NCBI RefSeq assembly: GCF_003664255.1
Contig: NZ_RCCV01000001.1
Location: 4,712,001-4,776,000 of the forward strand
Direction: 5' to 3'
Source of the DNA: Micromonospora sp. M71_S20
GTDB lineage: Bacteria > Actinomycetota > Actinomycetes > Mycobacteriales > Micromonosporaceae
DNA: 64,000 nt
Shown: positions 19,477 to 28,323 of the stretch, piece after piece
How the letters are laid out: each line of letters starts with the position of its first letter
Numbering within the stretch: the stretch's first letter is position 1
Made by a program: the position numbers and the translations under genes
Notes under the pieces: model-generated
Database searches by the model: none
What the model was told of the DNA's origin: nothing
The model's input: the letters and a program-made list of their open reading frames with translations, nothing else

Positions 19477-20406
19477 GTGGATCCGCTGAGCGGGCTGCTG
19501 GATGGGCCTCGGGCCCGGGGCGCCTTCCTGCTCCGGTCGATGCTCGATCCGCCGTTCGCGCTGCGGATCGAGGACCGCGCCCCGCTGACCGTGGTGGCCC
19601 TGGTCCGCGGCACGGCGTGGGTGGTCCCCGACGACGGCGCGCCGGCCGCGCTCGGGCCGGGCGACGTGGCGGTGCTGCGGGGACCGGACGGCTATCTCGT
19701 GGCCGACGACCCGGCCACCGCGCCGCAGGTCGTCGTCCACCCCGGGCAGCGGTGCACCACGCTGCGGGGCGAGCCTCTGGCCGAGGTGATGACGCTGGGC
19801 GTACGCACCTGGGGCACGGGCGCGGACGGCCCCACGGTGCTGCTGACGGGCACCTACCAGCTGCCCGGCGAGCTGGGCCGGCGACTGCTGACCGCCCTGC
19901 CGCCCCTGCTGGTGGTCGGCGGCGAGGACCGGAGCGACCCGCTGGTGTCCCTGCTCGCCGACGAGGTCACCCGGGACGCGCCCGGCCAGGAGGTGGTCCT
20001 CGACCGGCTGCTCGACCTGGTGCTGATCGCCGCGCTGCGGACGTGGTTCGCCCGCCCCGGCGCCGCGCCCGCCTGGTACGTCGCCGCCGCCGACCCGGTC
20101 GTCGGCCCGGCGCTGCGGCTGCTGCGCAACGATCCGGCCCGGCCCTGGACCGTCGCCGCCCTCGCCGCCGAGGTGGGCGTCTCCCGGGCAGCGCTGGCCC
20201 GCCGCTTCACGGAGCTGGTCGGCGAGCCGCCGATGACGTTCCTGACCGGGTGGCGGCTGGCGCTCGCCGCCGACCTGCTCCGCGAGCCCGACGCCACCCT
20301 GGGCGCAGTCGCCCGCGAGGTGGGCTACGGCAGCCCTTTCGCGCTGAGCAGCGCGTTCCGTCGGGTCCACGGCGTCAGCCCCCGCGACCACCGGCTCGCC
20401 CGCTGA
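19477..20406 (+). CDS. AraC-family regulator with N-terminal cupin domain
   Basis: 309 aa. N-terminal cupin-type sensor (LRIEDRAPLTVVALVRGTAW, LGPGDVAVLRGPDGYLV) and C-terminal AraC double HTH: WTVAALAAEVGVSRAALARR and DATLGAVAREVGYGSPFALS with FRRVHGVSPRDHR at the end. This cupin_6/AraC arrangement often controls neighbouring dehydrogenases or exporters, but no such neighbour is adjacent. GTG at 19477 lies 6 nt after TAGGAT, pointing to a leaderless transcript. Confidence 0.92.
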   Translation: MDPLSGLLDGPRARGAFLLRSMLDPPFALRIEDRAPLTVVALVRGTAWVVPDDGAPAALGPGDVAVLRGPDGYLVADDPATAPQVVVHPGQRCTTLRGEPLAEVMTLGVRTWGTGADGPTVLLTGTYQLPGELGRRLLTALPPLLVVGGEDRSDPLVSLLADEVTRDAPGQEVVLDRLLDLVLIAALRTWFARPGAAPAWYVAAADPVVGPALRLLRNDPARPWTVAALAAEVGVSRAALARRFTELVGEPPMTFLTGWRLALAADLLREPDATLGAVAREVGYGSPFALSSAFRRVHGVSPRDHRLAR

Positions 20407-20559
20407 CCGCGCGCCCCCGGTCGGGGTGCGGGCCGGGTCACGTCGATGGACGGTTCGGGCGTGGCCGGTTGGGGAAAGTGACCCCGGCGGGACGATGAGG
20501 GGCAGTGCACGGCGGCTGCTTGCGACCCGGAGACCAGCGCGGGGACAGGGGGCCGGGAC

Positions 20560-23500
20560 GTGGATTCGAAGCAACGCGTCGGACCGGCGGGCGCCGGGGC
20601 GGCCGTCGACGATCTCTTCGCCGGTGACGACGAGACCAGCGCCGCGCACCGGGCAACCGACTGGGCCGCCACCGCCCTGGGTCCGGTGGAGAACTGGCCG
20701 CCGGAGCTGTGCGCGGCGGTACGCACCGTGCTGCCGTCGAAGATCCCGATGCTGTTGTGGTGGGGCACCGAGCTGGTGCAGATCTTCAACCACGCGTACA
20801 CCCCGGTGCTCGGCGACAAGTACCCGGCCGCGGTCGGCCAGCCGGGCGCACGGTGCTGGGCGGAGGTCTGGACCGAGTTGGGCCCGCTCACCGACCAGGT
20901 GCTCGCCGGCCGGGGCGCCACCTACGCGGAGAACCAACTGCTCCTGCTCAACCGGCACGGCTACCTGGAGGAGACGTACTGGACCTTCTCCTACAGCCCG
21001 GTGCGCGCCGGGCACGGCCAGGTCCCCGGTGTCTTCGTGGCCACCACCGACGTCACCGCCCGGGTGCTGGGTGACCGGCGGCTGGAGACGCTGCGCGAGC
21101 TGGGCTCGATCTCCATCGCGGCGGCGGACACCACCCGCGACGCCGCCCGGGCGGCCGCCCGGGTCCTCACCGGCAGCCCGGCCGACCTGCCCGCCGTGAT
21201 GATCTACCTGCGTCCGGAGGGCGCGACGCCGGGCGACGACAGCGACCCGACCGGCCCCGGACCGGACGGCAGCCGAGGCTCCGAGGCGGACGAGCTGGTG
21301 CTGGCCGCCTCGGTCGGCGTGGCCGACGACACCGCCGCGGCGGCCGGGTGGCTGGCACAGATCGCCGAGGTGGCGCGCACCGGACGCCCCGCGCGGGTCC
21401 GGGGAGTGGCCCTGCCGGGCGACCCCCGCGCCGGGGCCGGGGCGGTCGTCGGGGTGCCGGTGGACGAGGTGGTGGTGCTGCCCCTGCTGGCGACCGGGCA
21501 GGCTCGCCCGGCCGGCGTGCTGGTCGCCGGCATCAGCCCCTTCCGGGAACTGGACGAGGCGTACCGCGGGTTCCTCGACCTGGTGGCCAACCGGGTCTCG
21601 ACGGCGCTGAGCGACGTGCTGGCGTACGAGGCGCAGCGACGCCGGGCCGCGGCGCTGGCCGAACTGGACGCGGCGAAGACGGAGTTCTTCACCGACGTCA
21701 GCCACGAGCTGCGCACCCCGCTGACGCTGATCGCCGGCCCGGTGCGGGAGAGCCTCGCCGACCGGCGCGAACCACTCCCGCCGGGCCAACGCGAGCGCCT
21801 GGAGCTGGTGCACCGCAACACCGGCCGGCTGCGCAAGCTGGTCAACGACATGCTCGACTTCGCCCGCCTGGAGGGCGGCCGGCTGGACGCGGAACGGGTG
21901 GAGACCGACCTTCCGGCGCTCACCGCCGGCGTCGCCGAGTCGTTCGCGTACGCGATGCGCCAGGCCGGGCTGGCCTACCGGGTCGACGTCGAGGCGCTGC
22001 CGCGCACCGCGTACGTGGACCGCGACATGTGGGAGAAGGTGGTCGTCAACCTGCTCTCCAACGCCCTGAAGTACACCCTGGCCGGGTCGGTGCGGCTACG
22101 GCTGCGTGGCGACGGCGAGCGCGTCACGCTGACCGTCGACGACACCGGCGTCGGCGTCCCCGCCGACCAGCAGCCGCTGCTGTTCCACCGCTTCCACCGC
22201 GTACGCGGCGCCGGCGGCCGGTCGCACGAGGGCACCGGCATCGGGTTGGCGCTGGTGCAGGAGATGGTCCACCTGCACGGCGGCGAGGTCCGCGTGCGCT
22301 CGGTCGAGGGCGAGGGCTCGACGTTCACCGTCCGCCTGCCGTACGGCCGGCCCACCGCCACGACCAGCCGCCGCGAGCGGATCCACGAGCCGGCCCACGA
22401 GGCGTACGTCGCCGAGGCCCTGCACTGGCTGCCGGAGGCCGCGCCCGCCCACCCCGAGCGGACCGACGACGACGCCCGGGACGCCGCGACGGTGCTGGTG
22501 GTGGACGACAACGCCGACCTGCGCGCGTTCCTCGCGAGCCTGCTCGCGCCCCACCACCGGGTGGTCGTCGCGGCCGACGGTCGGGAGGCGCTCGACCGGA
22601 TCGCCGAGCGGGTGCCGGACCTGGTGCTGACCGACGTGATGATGCCCCGCCTGGACGGCTTCGGGCTGGTCCGGGCGCTGCGCGCCGACCGGCGTACGGC
22701 CGGGCTGCCGATCATCGTGCTCTCCGCGCGCGCCGGTGAGGAGGCGGCGGTGGAGGGGCTGCGGACCGGGGCCGACGACTACCTGGCCAAGCCGTTCTCC
22801 TCGGAGGAACTGCTGGCGCGGGTGGGCGCGCACCTGGAGCTGGCGCGGTTGCGCAACGAGGAGGCGACCTGGCGGGCGGCGCTGATCGAGTCGTTGCAGG
22901 ACGCGTTCGCCGTGGTCGACGCCGACGGCGCGCTGGTCGAGGCGAACGAGGCGTTCTGCCGCCTGGTCGGCGCCTCCCGGCTGGCGGCGCCGGTCGCGCC
23001 GCCGCACCCGTGGTGGCCGGAGGCCGACGCCGCGCCCGCCGACCGGCGGCTGCTGATCGACGTGCTGTGCACCGCGCGGGGCTCCGGCCGAGGTCGGGTC
23101 ACCCTGCCGCTGCGGCACGCCGACGGGCGGCGGATCTGGGCCGAGGCGGTCTACAACTCGCTGCGCGAGCCGCGTACCGGCCGCCGCCTCTACGTCGCCA
23201 CGCTGCGCGACGTGACCGCCGAGGTCCGCGCCGCCGCCCGGCAGTCCGCCCTGACCGCGCTCTCCGGCCGCCTCGCCCGCGCCACCGACGTGGCCGAGGT
23301 GCTCGACGCCGGCCTGTCCGAGCTGTGCACCCTGCTGGACGGCACCCGCGGCCTGGCGGTTTGCGCCGACGCCGCCGGCACACCGCTCGTGGTGACCCAG
23401 GGCCTGACGCTGACCCGGCAGGTGCAGCGGGCGCTCGACGGGCTGGCCGCGGAGGGCGAGCCGCAGCTCGTCGTCGACGACGCCGGCCGGGTGACCGCGC

Positions 23501-24738
23501 TCGGGGCGCGCATCGAGCCGGGCGGGGCGCCCGGCGGGGTGTGGCTGGAGCTGGAGCCGCCCCGGTCGGTGCCGACCGTGGACCGGCCGCTCGTGCGACA
23601 GCTCTGCGCGGCGCTGGCCCAGGCGCTGGTCCGCGCGCGGGCCTTCGAGACCCAGCGCACGGTGGCCCTGGCCATGCAGCGGGCGATGCTCGGTCCGGTC
23701 GACCTGCCGGCCGGGTTCGCGACCCGCTACCAGCCGGCGGTGGCGCCGCTGGAGGTGGGCGGCGACTGGTACGACGTGGTCCAGCTCCCCGGCGACCTCG
23801 TGGGCGTGGTGGTGGGCGACGTGGTGGGGCGGGGCCTGCCCGCCGCCACCGTGATGGGCCAGCTGCGCAGCGCCTCGCGCGCCCTGCTCCTGCAGGCCAA
23901 GAGCCCCGCCGAGGTGCTCTGCGCGCTGGACGACTTCGCCCGGATGGTGCCCGGCGGCGCCTGCACCACCGTCTTCTGCGCCATCATCGACCGCTCGCTG
24001 GGCGTGCTCCGCTACTCCTCGGCGGGCCACCCGCCGGGCATCCTGGTGCACCCGGACGGCTCCGCCGACCTGCTGACCCGCGCCGGCTCGGTGCCGCTGG
24101 CCAGCGTCGCGGTGCCCGGCCGGCCCGAGGCCGGAGCGCAGCTGCAACCCGGTTCGACGCTGCTGCTCTACACGGACGGGCTGATCGAGCGACGACGGGA
24201 ACTGATCGACGCCGGCATCTCCCGGGCGGTCGCCGCGCTCACCCAGGGCCGCGAGCTGCCCGAGGGCGCGCTGGCCGACCGGATGGTCCGGGACCTGCTG
24301 CCCGACACCCGCAACGACGACGTGGCGGTGCTGGTCTACCGGCACCGGGAGCCGGCGGTCTTCGCCGCGGCGCTGACCGCCGACCCGGGGCAGCTCGCGC
24401 CGACGCGGCAGGCGCTGCGGGAGTGGCTGACCGGCCTCGGCATCGGCGAGACCGACGTCGACGCGGTGCTGATCGCGGCCGGCGAGGCGTGCGCCAACGC
24501 GATCGAGCACGGTTACCGGTTCGCCCCGGACGCGTCGGTCACCGTCCGGGGGCGGCTGCGCGCCGACCGGCTGGAGATGGTGGTCAGCGACACCGGCGGA
24601 TGGCGGGAGGCGACCCCCGACGACAGCGAGCGCGGCCGTGGCCGGCTGATCATGGCCCGGTTGATGGACGAGGCCGCCGTCGCCGGCAGCGCCGAGGGCA
24701 CGACCGTACGCCTGGTCAAGCGCGTCTCCGGCACCTGA
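20560..24738 (+). CDS. Hybrid sensor: PAS-GAF-histidine kinase-REC-PAS-GAF-PP2C phosphatase-HATPase
   Basis: 1392 aa, no membrane segment. Domains in order (approximate residues): PAS 30-175; GAF 180-355; HisKA with DVSHELRTPLTLI (His about 381); HATPase_c with NLLSNALKYTL (about 493) and GTGIGLALVQ (about 557); receiver domain 644-765 with VLTDVMMPRLDGF; PAS 770-887; GAF 892-1034; SpoIIE-type PP2C phosphatase 1035-1262 with EVGGDWYDVV and VVVGDVVGRGL; RsbW-like HATPase 1270-1392 with AAGEACANAIEHGYRF. It thus joins a two-component phosphorelay to a partner-switch (sigma/anti-sigma) output in one chain. No sigma or anti-anti-sigma gene is adjacent. GTG at 20560. Confidence 0.93.
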   Translation: MDSKQRVGPAGAGAAVDDLFAGDDETSAAHRATDWAATALGPVENWPPELCAAVRTVLPSKIPMLLWWGTELVQIFNHAYTPVLGDKYPAAVGQPGARCWAEVWTELGPLTDQVLAGRGATYAENQLLLLNRHGYLEETYWTFSYSPVRAGHGQVPGVFVATTDVTARVLGDRRLETLRELGSISIAAADTTRDAARAAARVLTGSPADLPAVMIYLRPEGATPGDDSDPTGPGPDGSRGSEADELVLAASVGVADDTAAAAGWLAQIAEVARTGRPARVRGVALPGDPRAGAGAVVGVPVDEVVVLPLLATGQARPAGVLVAGISPFRELDEAYRGFLDLVANRVSTALSDVLAYEAQRRRAAALAELDAAKTEFFTDVSHELRTPLTLIAGPVRESLADRREPLPPGQRERLELVHRNTGRLRKLVNDMLDFARLEGGRLDAERVETDLPALTAGVAESFAYAMRQAGLAYRVDVEALPRTAYVDRDMWEKVVVNLLSNALKYTLAGSVRLRLRGDGERVTLTVDDTGVGVPADQQPLLFHRFHRVRGAGGRSHEGTGIGLALVQEMVHLHGGEVRVRSVEGEGSTFTVRLPYGRPTATTSRRERIHEPAHEAYVAEALHWLPEAAPAHPERTDDDARDAATVLVVDDNADLRAFLASLLAPHHRVVVAADGREALDRIAERVPDLVLTDVMMPRLDGFGLVRALRADRRTAGLPIIVLSARAGEEAAVEGLRTGADDYLAKPFSSEELLARVGAHLELARLRNEEATWRAALIESLQDAFAVVDADGALVEANEAFCRLVGASRLAAPVAPPHPWWPEADAAPADRRLLIDVLCTARGSGRGRVTLPLRHADGRRIWAEAVYNSLREPRTGRRLYVATLRDVTAEVRAAARQSALTALSGRLARATDVAEVLDAGLSELCTLLDGTRGLAVCADAAGTPLVVTQGLTLTRQVQRALDGLAAEGEPQLVVDDAGRVTALGARIEPGGAPGGVWLELEPPRSVPTVDRPLVRQLCAALAQALVRARAFETQRTVALAMQRAMLGPVDLPAGFATRYQPAVAPLEVGGDWYDVVQLPGDLVGVVVGDVVGRGLPAATVMGQLRSASRALLLQAKSPAEVLCALDDFARMVPGGACTTVFCAIIDRSLGVLRYSSAGHPPGILVHPDGSADLLTRAGSVPLASVAVPGRPEAGAQLQPGSTLLLYTDGLIERRRELIDAGISRAVAALTQGRELPEGALADRMVRDLLPDTRNDDVAVLVYRHREPAVFAAALTADPGQLAPTRQALREWLTGLGIGETDVDAVLIAAGEACANAIEHGYRFAPDASVTVRGRLRADRLEMVVSDTGGWREATPDDSERGRGRLIMARLMDEAAVAGSAEGTTVRLVKRVSGT

Positions 24739-24850
24739 CCGGCTGCCGTCGCGGCGACCGCCGCCCGGGGATACCGGCGTCGGGTGGCCGACGGCCCGGG
24801 TTGTGGTGGTACTCCTGCGGCGACGACACTCCCGCGCGTCCGGCAGGCTC

Positions 24851-24914
24851 ATGATCATTTGCTGAGAACCGGTAGAAGTGGTGGGTGGCTTCCGGGTGAC
24901 TGGCAAACGATCAT
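24851..24914. repeat. Imperfect palindromic intergenic repeat, copy B
   Basis: Left arm begins ATGATCATTTGCTGAGAACC, right arm ends GACTGGCAAACGATCAT; the reverse of the right arm aligns with the left arm (GATCRTTTGC, then a CCGG-AAG block). It lies in the 290-bp gap before the AbiEi-like gene, in which nothing else is evident. Confidence 0.7.
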
Positions 24915-25028
24915 CGCTGCTTTAGCAGGGTTTTGGGCGTCGTGGGCGTTGTCCACAGCAGGGCCGCTGTCCACAGCGCGCGGGGGAACATGTGGCGAGC
25001 GGTGGCCGCGTCCGGCACGGTCGGCGGC

Positions 25029-26015
25029 GTGAACTCCGTGCTGCGGGCCCTGGTCGACCGCAACGGCGGGCTCGTCACCCGACACGCTGCCGTGCAGGTA
25101 CTCCCGCGCTGGGTGCTGGAGGACGCGTCGCGTTCCGGACGCCTGTTCCGGCTTCTGCCCGGGGTCTACGTGGACGCCGCCCTGGTCGACGGCGTGGAGA
25201 GCGCGCCGCCGCTGGCCCGGGTCGCTCCCGCCCTGGCTCGGCGGGCGGCTGTGGCCTACACGGGCGGGCGTGGTGCGCTGAGTCACCTCACCGCTCTGGA
25301 CGTGTGGAAGTTGCGCCGTCAGCTGCCTGGCGAGCCCCTACACCTGGACGTGCCGATCGGTGCGGGGCTGCGCAGCGGACCGCACCTGGTCGTACACCAT
25401 CGTCGGTCCTTCGCCCCGGAGCCACCCCATGTGCTGGTACGCGACGGCGAGCCGGTTACCCGGTTGGACCGGACGCTCGTCGACGCCTGGCCGCTGCTGC
25501 CCCCGGCGGACCGGCCGGCGACCCTGATCAGGGCGGTCAACGACCGCCTGACCACCCCGCAGCGGATCGCCGCCGCGTTGGCGACCGCGCCGAAGCTCGC
25601 GGATCGTGCCGCACTACGTGGGCTGCTGGACCGGCTCGCCGCCGGCTGCCGCAGTCCGTTGGAGATCTGGGGGCACGACCACGTTTTCGTCGGGCCGGGA
25701 ATGCCGGCGTTCCGACGACAGGTGCGGGCGCAGCTGGGCGGACGGGTGATCTACCTCGACCTGTTCGCCGAGGCCGAACTCGTCGACATCGAACTGGACG
25801 GCGCGACGACCCATGCCGACAGGCGGGAACGCGAGATCGACCTGCGACGCGACGCACTGTTGGCGGCTCGGGGCGTTCTCGTCGTCCGCTTCAGCCACCG
25901 CCGACTGCTTCACGAGCCCGACGAGGTGCGTCGCGACACGCTCGCCATCCTCGCGACCCGCCGCGGGACCTCACGCCCGACCCCGGACTGGAGCGACGAA
26001 CCTCAGGTCGAATGA
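25029..26015 (+). CDS. AbiEi antitoxin-domain/DUF559-like nuclease-fold protein
   Basis: 328 aa from GTG 25029 (ATG at 24990, after CGGGGG, is an alternative). N terminus VNSVLRALVDRNGGLVTRHAAV with SGRLFRLLPGVYVDA matches the AbiEi antitoxin/transcriptional-regulator-like domain (winged helix, 'GVY' turn). The C-terminal part, DLFAEAELVDIELDGATTHAD then RDALLAARGVLVVRFSHRR, matches the Vsr/DUF559 endonuclease-like fold with the E-x-D-G core. Such proteins are common orphans in actinobacteria. No AbiEii nucleotidyltransferase toxin is next to it. Codon use is slightly less extreme in GC than neighbours, and palindromic repeats lie on both sides, suggesting an acquired cassette. Confidence 0.8.
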   Translation: MNSVLRALVDRNGGLVTRHAAVQVLPRWVLEDASRSGRLFRLLPGVYVDAALVDGVESAPPLARVAPALARRAAVAYTGGRGALSHLTALDVWKLRRQLPGEPLHLDVPIGAGLRSGPHLVVHHRRSFAPEPPHVLVRDGEPVTRLDRTLVDAWPLLPPADRPATLIRAVNDRLTTPQRIAAALATAPKLADRAALRGLLDRLAAGCRSPLEIWGHDHVFVGPGMPAFRRQVRAQLGGRVIYLDLFAEAELVDIELDGATTHADRREREIDLRRDALLAARGVLVVRFSHRRLLHEPDEVRRDTLAILATRRGTSRPTPDWSDEPQVE

Positions 26016-26054
26016 GCGGCACCGGGCGGCCGCTTTCGGCACCGCTCCGCCGAC

Positions 26055-26121
26055 CATGATCGTTTGGCAGGAAACCGGTGGAATCCATCCCCACACCCCG
26101 GTCGACCATCAACCGATCATG
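26055..26121. repeat. Imperfect palindromic intergenic repeat, copy C
   Basis: Left arm CATGATCGTTTGGCAGGAAA with ACCGG, right arm ending CAACCGATCATG; the arms pair imperfectly (about two thirds identity). Closely related to copy B (GATCGTTTG and AACCGGT blocks). It lies between the AbiEi-like gene and the HNH gene. Confidence 0.7.
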
Positions 26122-26215
26122 AGAGTGATCGAGCAGATGGCCTACCCCACCAAAGTGGAGGCGTCGGCTGTTCGGAGGGTGGCGCGGAGATCAACGTGGC
26201 GGCACGCTTGTCGGC

Positions 26216-27148
26216 GTGAAGGCCTTCGTGGGGGTCACGGATGAGAAGTGGTACCGCTTCCTGGCGGCCCGTCCCGAGCTGAACGAGGTCAACTTCTGGC
26301 GACCTTCGGGCGGTGGGTTTCGGGCCCTCACGGCTGGCGAACCCTTCTTCTTCAAGGCCCACCACCCCCTCAACCGCGTCATCGGTGGCGGCTTCTTCAG
26401 CGGCTTCACTCAGCTGCGGATCTCCGAGGCATGGGAGTTGTTCGGAGAGGCCAACGGCGCGAGCAGCATCGACGAGATGCGCCGCAGCGTCGGCCGCTAC
26501 CGAAGGCAGCCGATCGCGCCCGACGAGGATCCCGTCATCGGCTGCATCTTCGTGCGTGACGCCAGCTTCTTCCCCGACGAGTCCACCGTTGGCCCGCCGC
26601 CCGAGTTCAAGTCGAACGTGGTGCAGGGCAAGACGTACGACCTCGCGGATCCCGCCTGGGGCGACTACTTCGAACTGCTGATCCACCGCCTGATCGGCAC
26701 GACTGTCGAACTCGACCTGAGCGAATCCTGGCATCGGCCCGGCCCGGTCTACGGAGATCCACGGTTGGTGCCCCAACGGCTGGGCCAGCAGTCGTTCAAG
26801 GCCGTTGTGCTCGGGGCGTACGGCCGACGCTGCGCAATCACCGGCAACAGGGTGCAACCGGTATTGCAGGCCGCGCACATCCGACCGCTGCCGAAGGGCG
26901 GCGAGCACCGCCTGGACAATGGCCTGCTCCTGAAGTCGGACGTGCACATTCTCTTCGACAAGGGCTATTTGGGAGTGGATCCCAAGTACCGGCTCATGGT
27001 CAGCCCTCGACTTCGCAGCGAGTTCGGCAACGGCGACCAGTTCTATGCCAAGGCGGGCGAGCAGATAGCTGTTCCAGATCGCCGTGCCGACCGACCGAAC
27101 ACGGAGTTCCTGGAATGGCACCTCGACAGCGTCTACAAGGCGGCCTGA
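26216..27148 (+). CDS. HNH endonuclease with N-terminal putative reader domain
   Basis: 310 aa. The C-terminal third is an HNH nuclease: RRCAITGNRV, then QAAHIRPL, then DNGLLLKSDVHILFDKGYL, supplying the metal-binding His/Asn/His set. The N-terminal half (GVTDEKWYRFL, GEPFFFKAHHPLNRVIGGG, LRISEAWELFGEANGA) is a conserved module seen in putative modification-dependent restriction enzymes and is reminiscent of PUA/EVE-like base readers; that link is an inference. GTG at 26216 without a clear Shine-Dalgarno. Lower GC than neighbours in parts and next to the AbiEi-like gene, so probably an accessory defence gene of type IV restriction style. Confidence 0.82.
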   Translation: MKAFVGVTDEKWYRFLAARPELNEVNFWRPSGGGFRALTAGEPFFFKAHHPLNRVIGGGFFSGFTQLRISEAWELFGEANGASSIDEMRRSVGRYRRQPIAPDEDPVIGCIFVRDASFFPDESTVGPPPEFKSNVVQGKTYDLADPAWGDYFELLIHRLIGTTVELDLSESWHRPGPVYGDPRLVPQRLGQQSFKAVVLGAYGRRCAITGNRVQPVLQAAHIRPLPKGGEHRLDNGLLLKSDVHILFDKGYLGVDPKYRLMVSPRLRSEFGNGDQFYAKAGEQIAVPDRRADRPNTEFLEWHLDSVYKAA

Positions 27149-27196
27149 CCCCCAGCCGAGATTGAGCGTCAACTTTGGCCGGGACGATCGAGCGGG

Positions 27197-27925
27197 TCAG
27201 TTCGGGTGGGGTGGTTCGTCGAGGATGGCGCTGAAGCGCTCCTCGGCCAGGTCGAGCTGGCCGAGGATGTGCTCCTTGACCGGCGCCGACAGGGGCGTGT
27301 CCGACCGGGTGACAAGGTCGCGATAGACCGGCACGAGCGGGCGGTACTTGCGGGCGGACGAGGTCACCTTCGGGCCGACGGTGTGGATTACGCCCACCCC
27401 GTTGTCCGTGAAGTCGGAGATCTTGATGACTCGCGCCCACGGTTCCCGGTCCAGGCTGGCCGCCACGTGCTCCCGGTACTGGACGTGCTTGTCCCGCCCC
27501 GGGTCGTACGCCGGATTGGTGACCGCGCCGACCAGGCGGGCCACCCTGGGGCCGAACCGCTCCGCGAGCACCGCCAGGGCGGCGGCGGTGACGTCCCCGC
27601 CGTCGTGCGCCCCGGCCAGTTCGTCGGGGTGGTCCTCCACCGCGTCGTGCAGCAGGCCGGCGACGATCACGTCGACGTCGCGGACCTGGTAGTGGTGCAT
27701 CATCCGGATCGCCACCCGCAGCAGGTGGTTCAGGTAGGGCTCGCGTACCCGCCGGTCGTCGCGGTGCAGCTCGGCGGCCAGGTCGAGGGCCTCTGTGAGC
27801 CGTTCCCGGGCGGCCTCGTCGAACGCGCGCAGCTCCAGCCGGAACCGGGCCAGCAGGCCGGGCTCGCCGTGGATCTCGGTGATCGCGTGCATCGGCATGG
27901 TGGCCAGGTAGGCGGGAAACTCCAT
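27197..27925 (-). CDS. HD-domain protein of RelA/SpoT-hydrolase type
   Basis: 242 aa; ATG at 27925 (MEFPAYLATMPMHAI). HD-domain signatures: EPYLNHLLRVAIRMMHHYQ (first His), then VIVAGLLHDAVEDHPDEL (HD), and later DKHVQYREHV and VIKISDFTDNGVG, matching the order in (p)ppGpp hydrolase domains. The synthetase, TGS and ACT domains of long RSH proteins are absent, so it is a small stand-alone hydrolase-like protein. Substrate not proven. Divergent from the gene at 27997 with a large hairpin between them. Confidence 0.85.
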   Translation of the reverse strand: MEFPAYLATMPMHAITEIHGEPGLLARFRLELRAFDEAARERLTEALDLAAELHRDDRRVREPYLNHLLRVAIRMMHHYQVRDVDVIVAGLLHDAVEDHPDELAGAHDGGDVTAAALAVLAERFGPRVARLVGAVTNPAYDPGRDKHVQYREHVAASLDREPWARVIKISDFTDNGVGVIHTVGPKVTSSARKYRPLVPVYRDLVTRSDTPLSAPVKEHILGQLDLAEERFSAILDEPPHPN

Positions 27926-27955
27926 CCGCCACTTATAGCCGATCTTCACCGTGCC

Positions 27956-27994
27956 GGGGGCCCCTGGCGTCGGCCACCCGACGCCAGTGCCCCC
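27956..27994. promoter_or_regulatory. Long GC-rich hairpin between divergent genes
   Basis: Arms GGGGGCCCCTGGCGTCG and CGACGCCAGTGCCCCC pair with one mismatch and one unpaired base around a short CCACC-containing loop. It lies 30 bp upstream of the HD gene start and ends 2 bp before GTG 27997. It may be a protein-binding inverted repeat or a remnant terminator; there is no U tract. Confidence 0.6.
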
Positions 27995-27996
27995 AA

Positions 27997-28323
27997 GTGA
28001 CCGCTGACCTGTTCGTCGTCGACGGCCGGGCCTCGGTGCAGTTCGCCGGGGACCGCGCCCTGACCTTCCGCGTCGTCTCGGTCTGCGACCAACCGGCGTA
28101 CGCCGGCTGGATCTGGCTGACCGGCTACGTCCTCGGCCGTCGCGGCGAAGCGACCGCCAAGCGCGAGATCTACGTCCAGCTCGCCGGCCTCCGTCCGGCG
28201 GCGGCCGCCCCCGCCCCGAGACGGGCCCGTGGCACCGGCTCCTATGCTGCACGGCGTGACCAAGGTGACGGCGGAGCAGCTCGCGACCGCTCGGGGCTGT
28301 GTGCTCGGGCTGATGCTCGGTGA
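27997..28323 (+). CDS. Hypothetical protein, possibly truncated
   Basis: 108 codons from GTG 27997. The first 70 residues (VTADLFVVDGRASVQFAGD, ALTFRVVSVCD, GWIWLTGYVLGRRGEATAKR, VQLAGLRP) look like a genuine compact beta-rich domain with normal third-codon GC. After GLRP the frame becomes Ala/Arg-rich and runs 68 bp into the ADP-ribosylglycohydrolase-like gene in another frame, so the natural stop may have been lost or the tail is unstructured. No Shine-Dalgarno, and a large hairpin abuts the start. Function unknown. Confidence 0.5.
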   Translation: MTADLFVVDGRASVQFAGDRALTFRVVSVCDQPAYAGWIWLTGYVLGRRGEATAKREIYVQLAGLRPAAAAPAPRRARGTGSYAARRDQGDGGAARDRSGLCARADAR

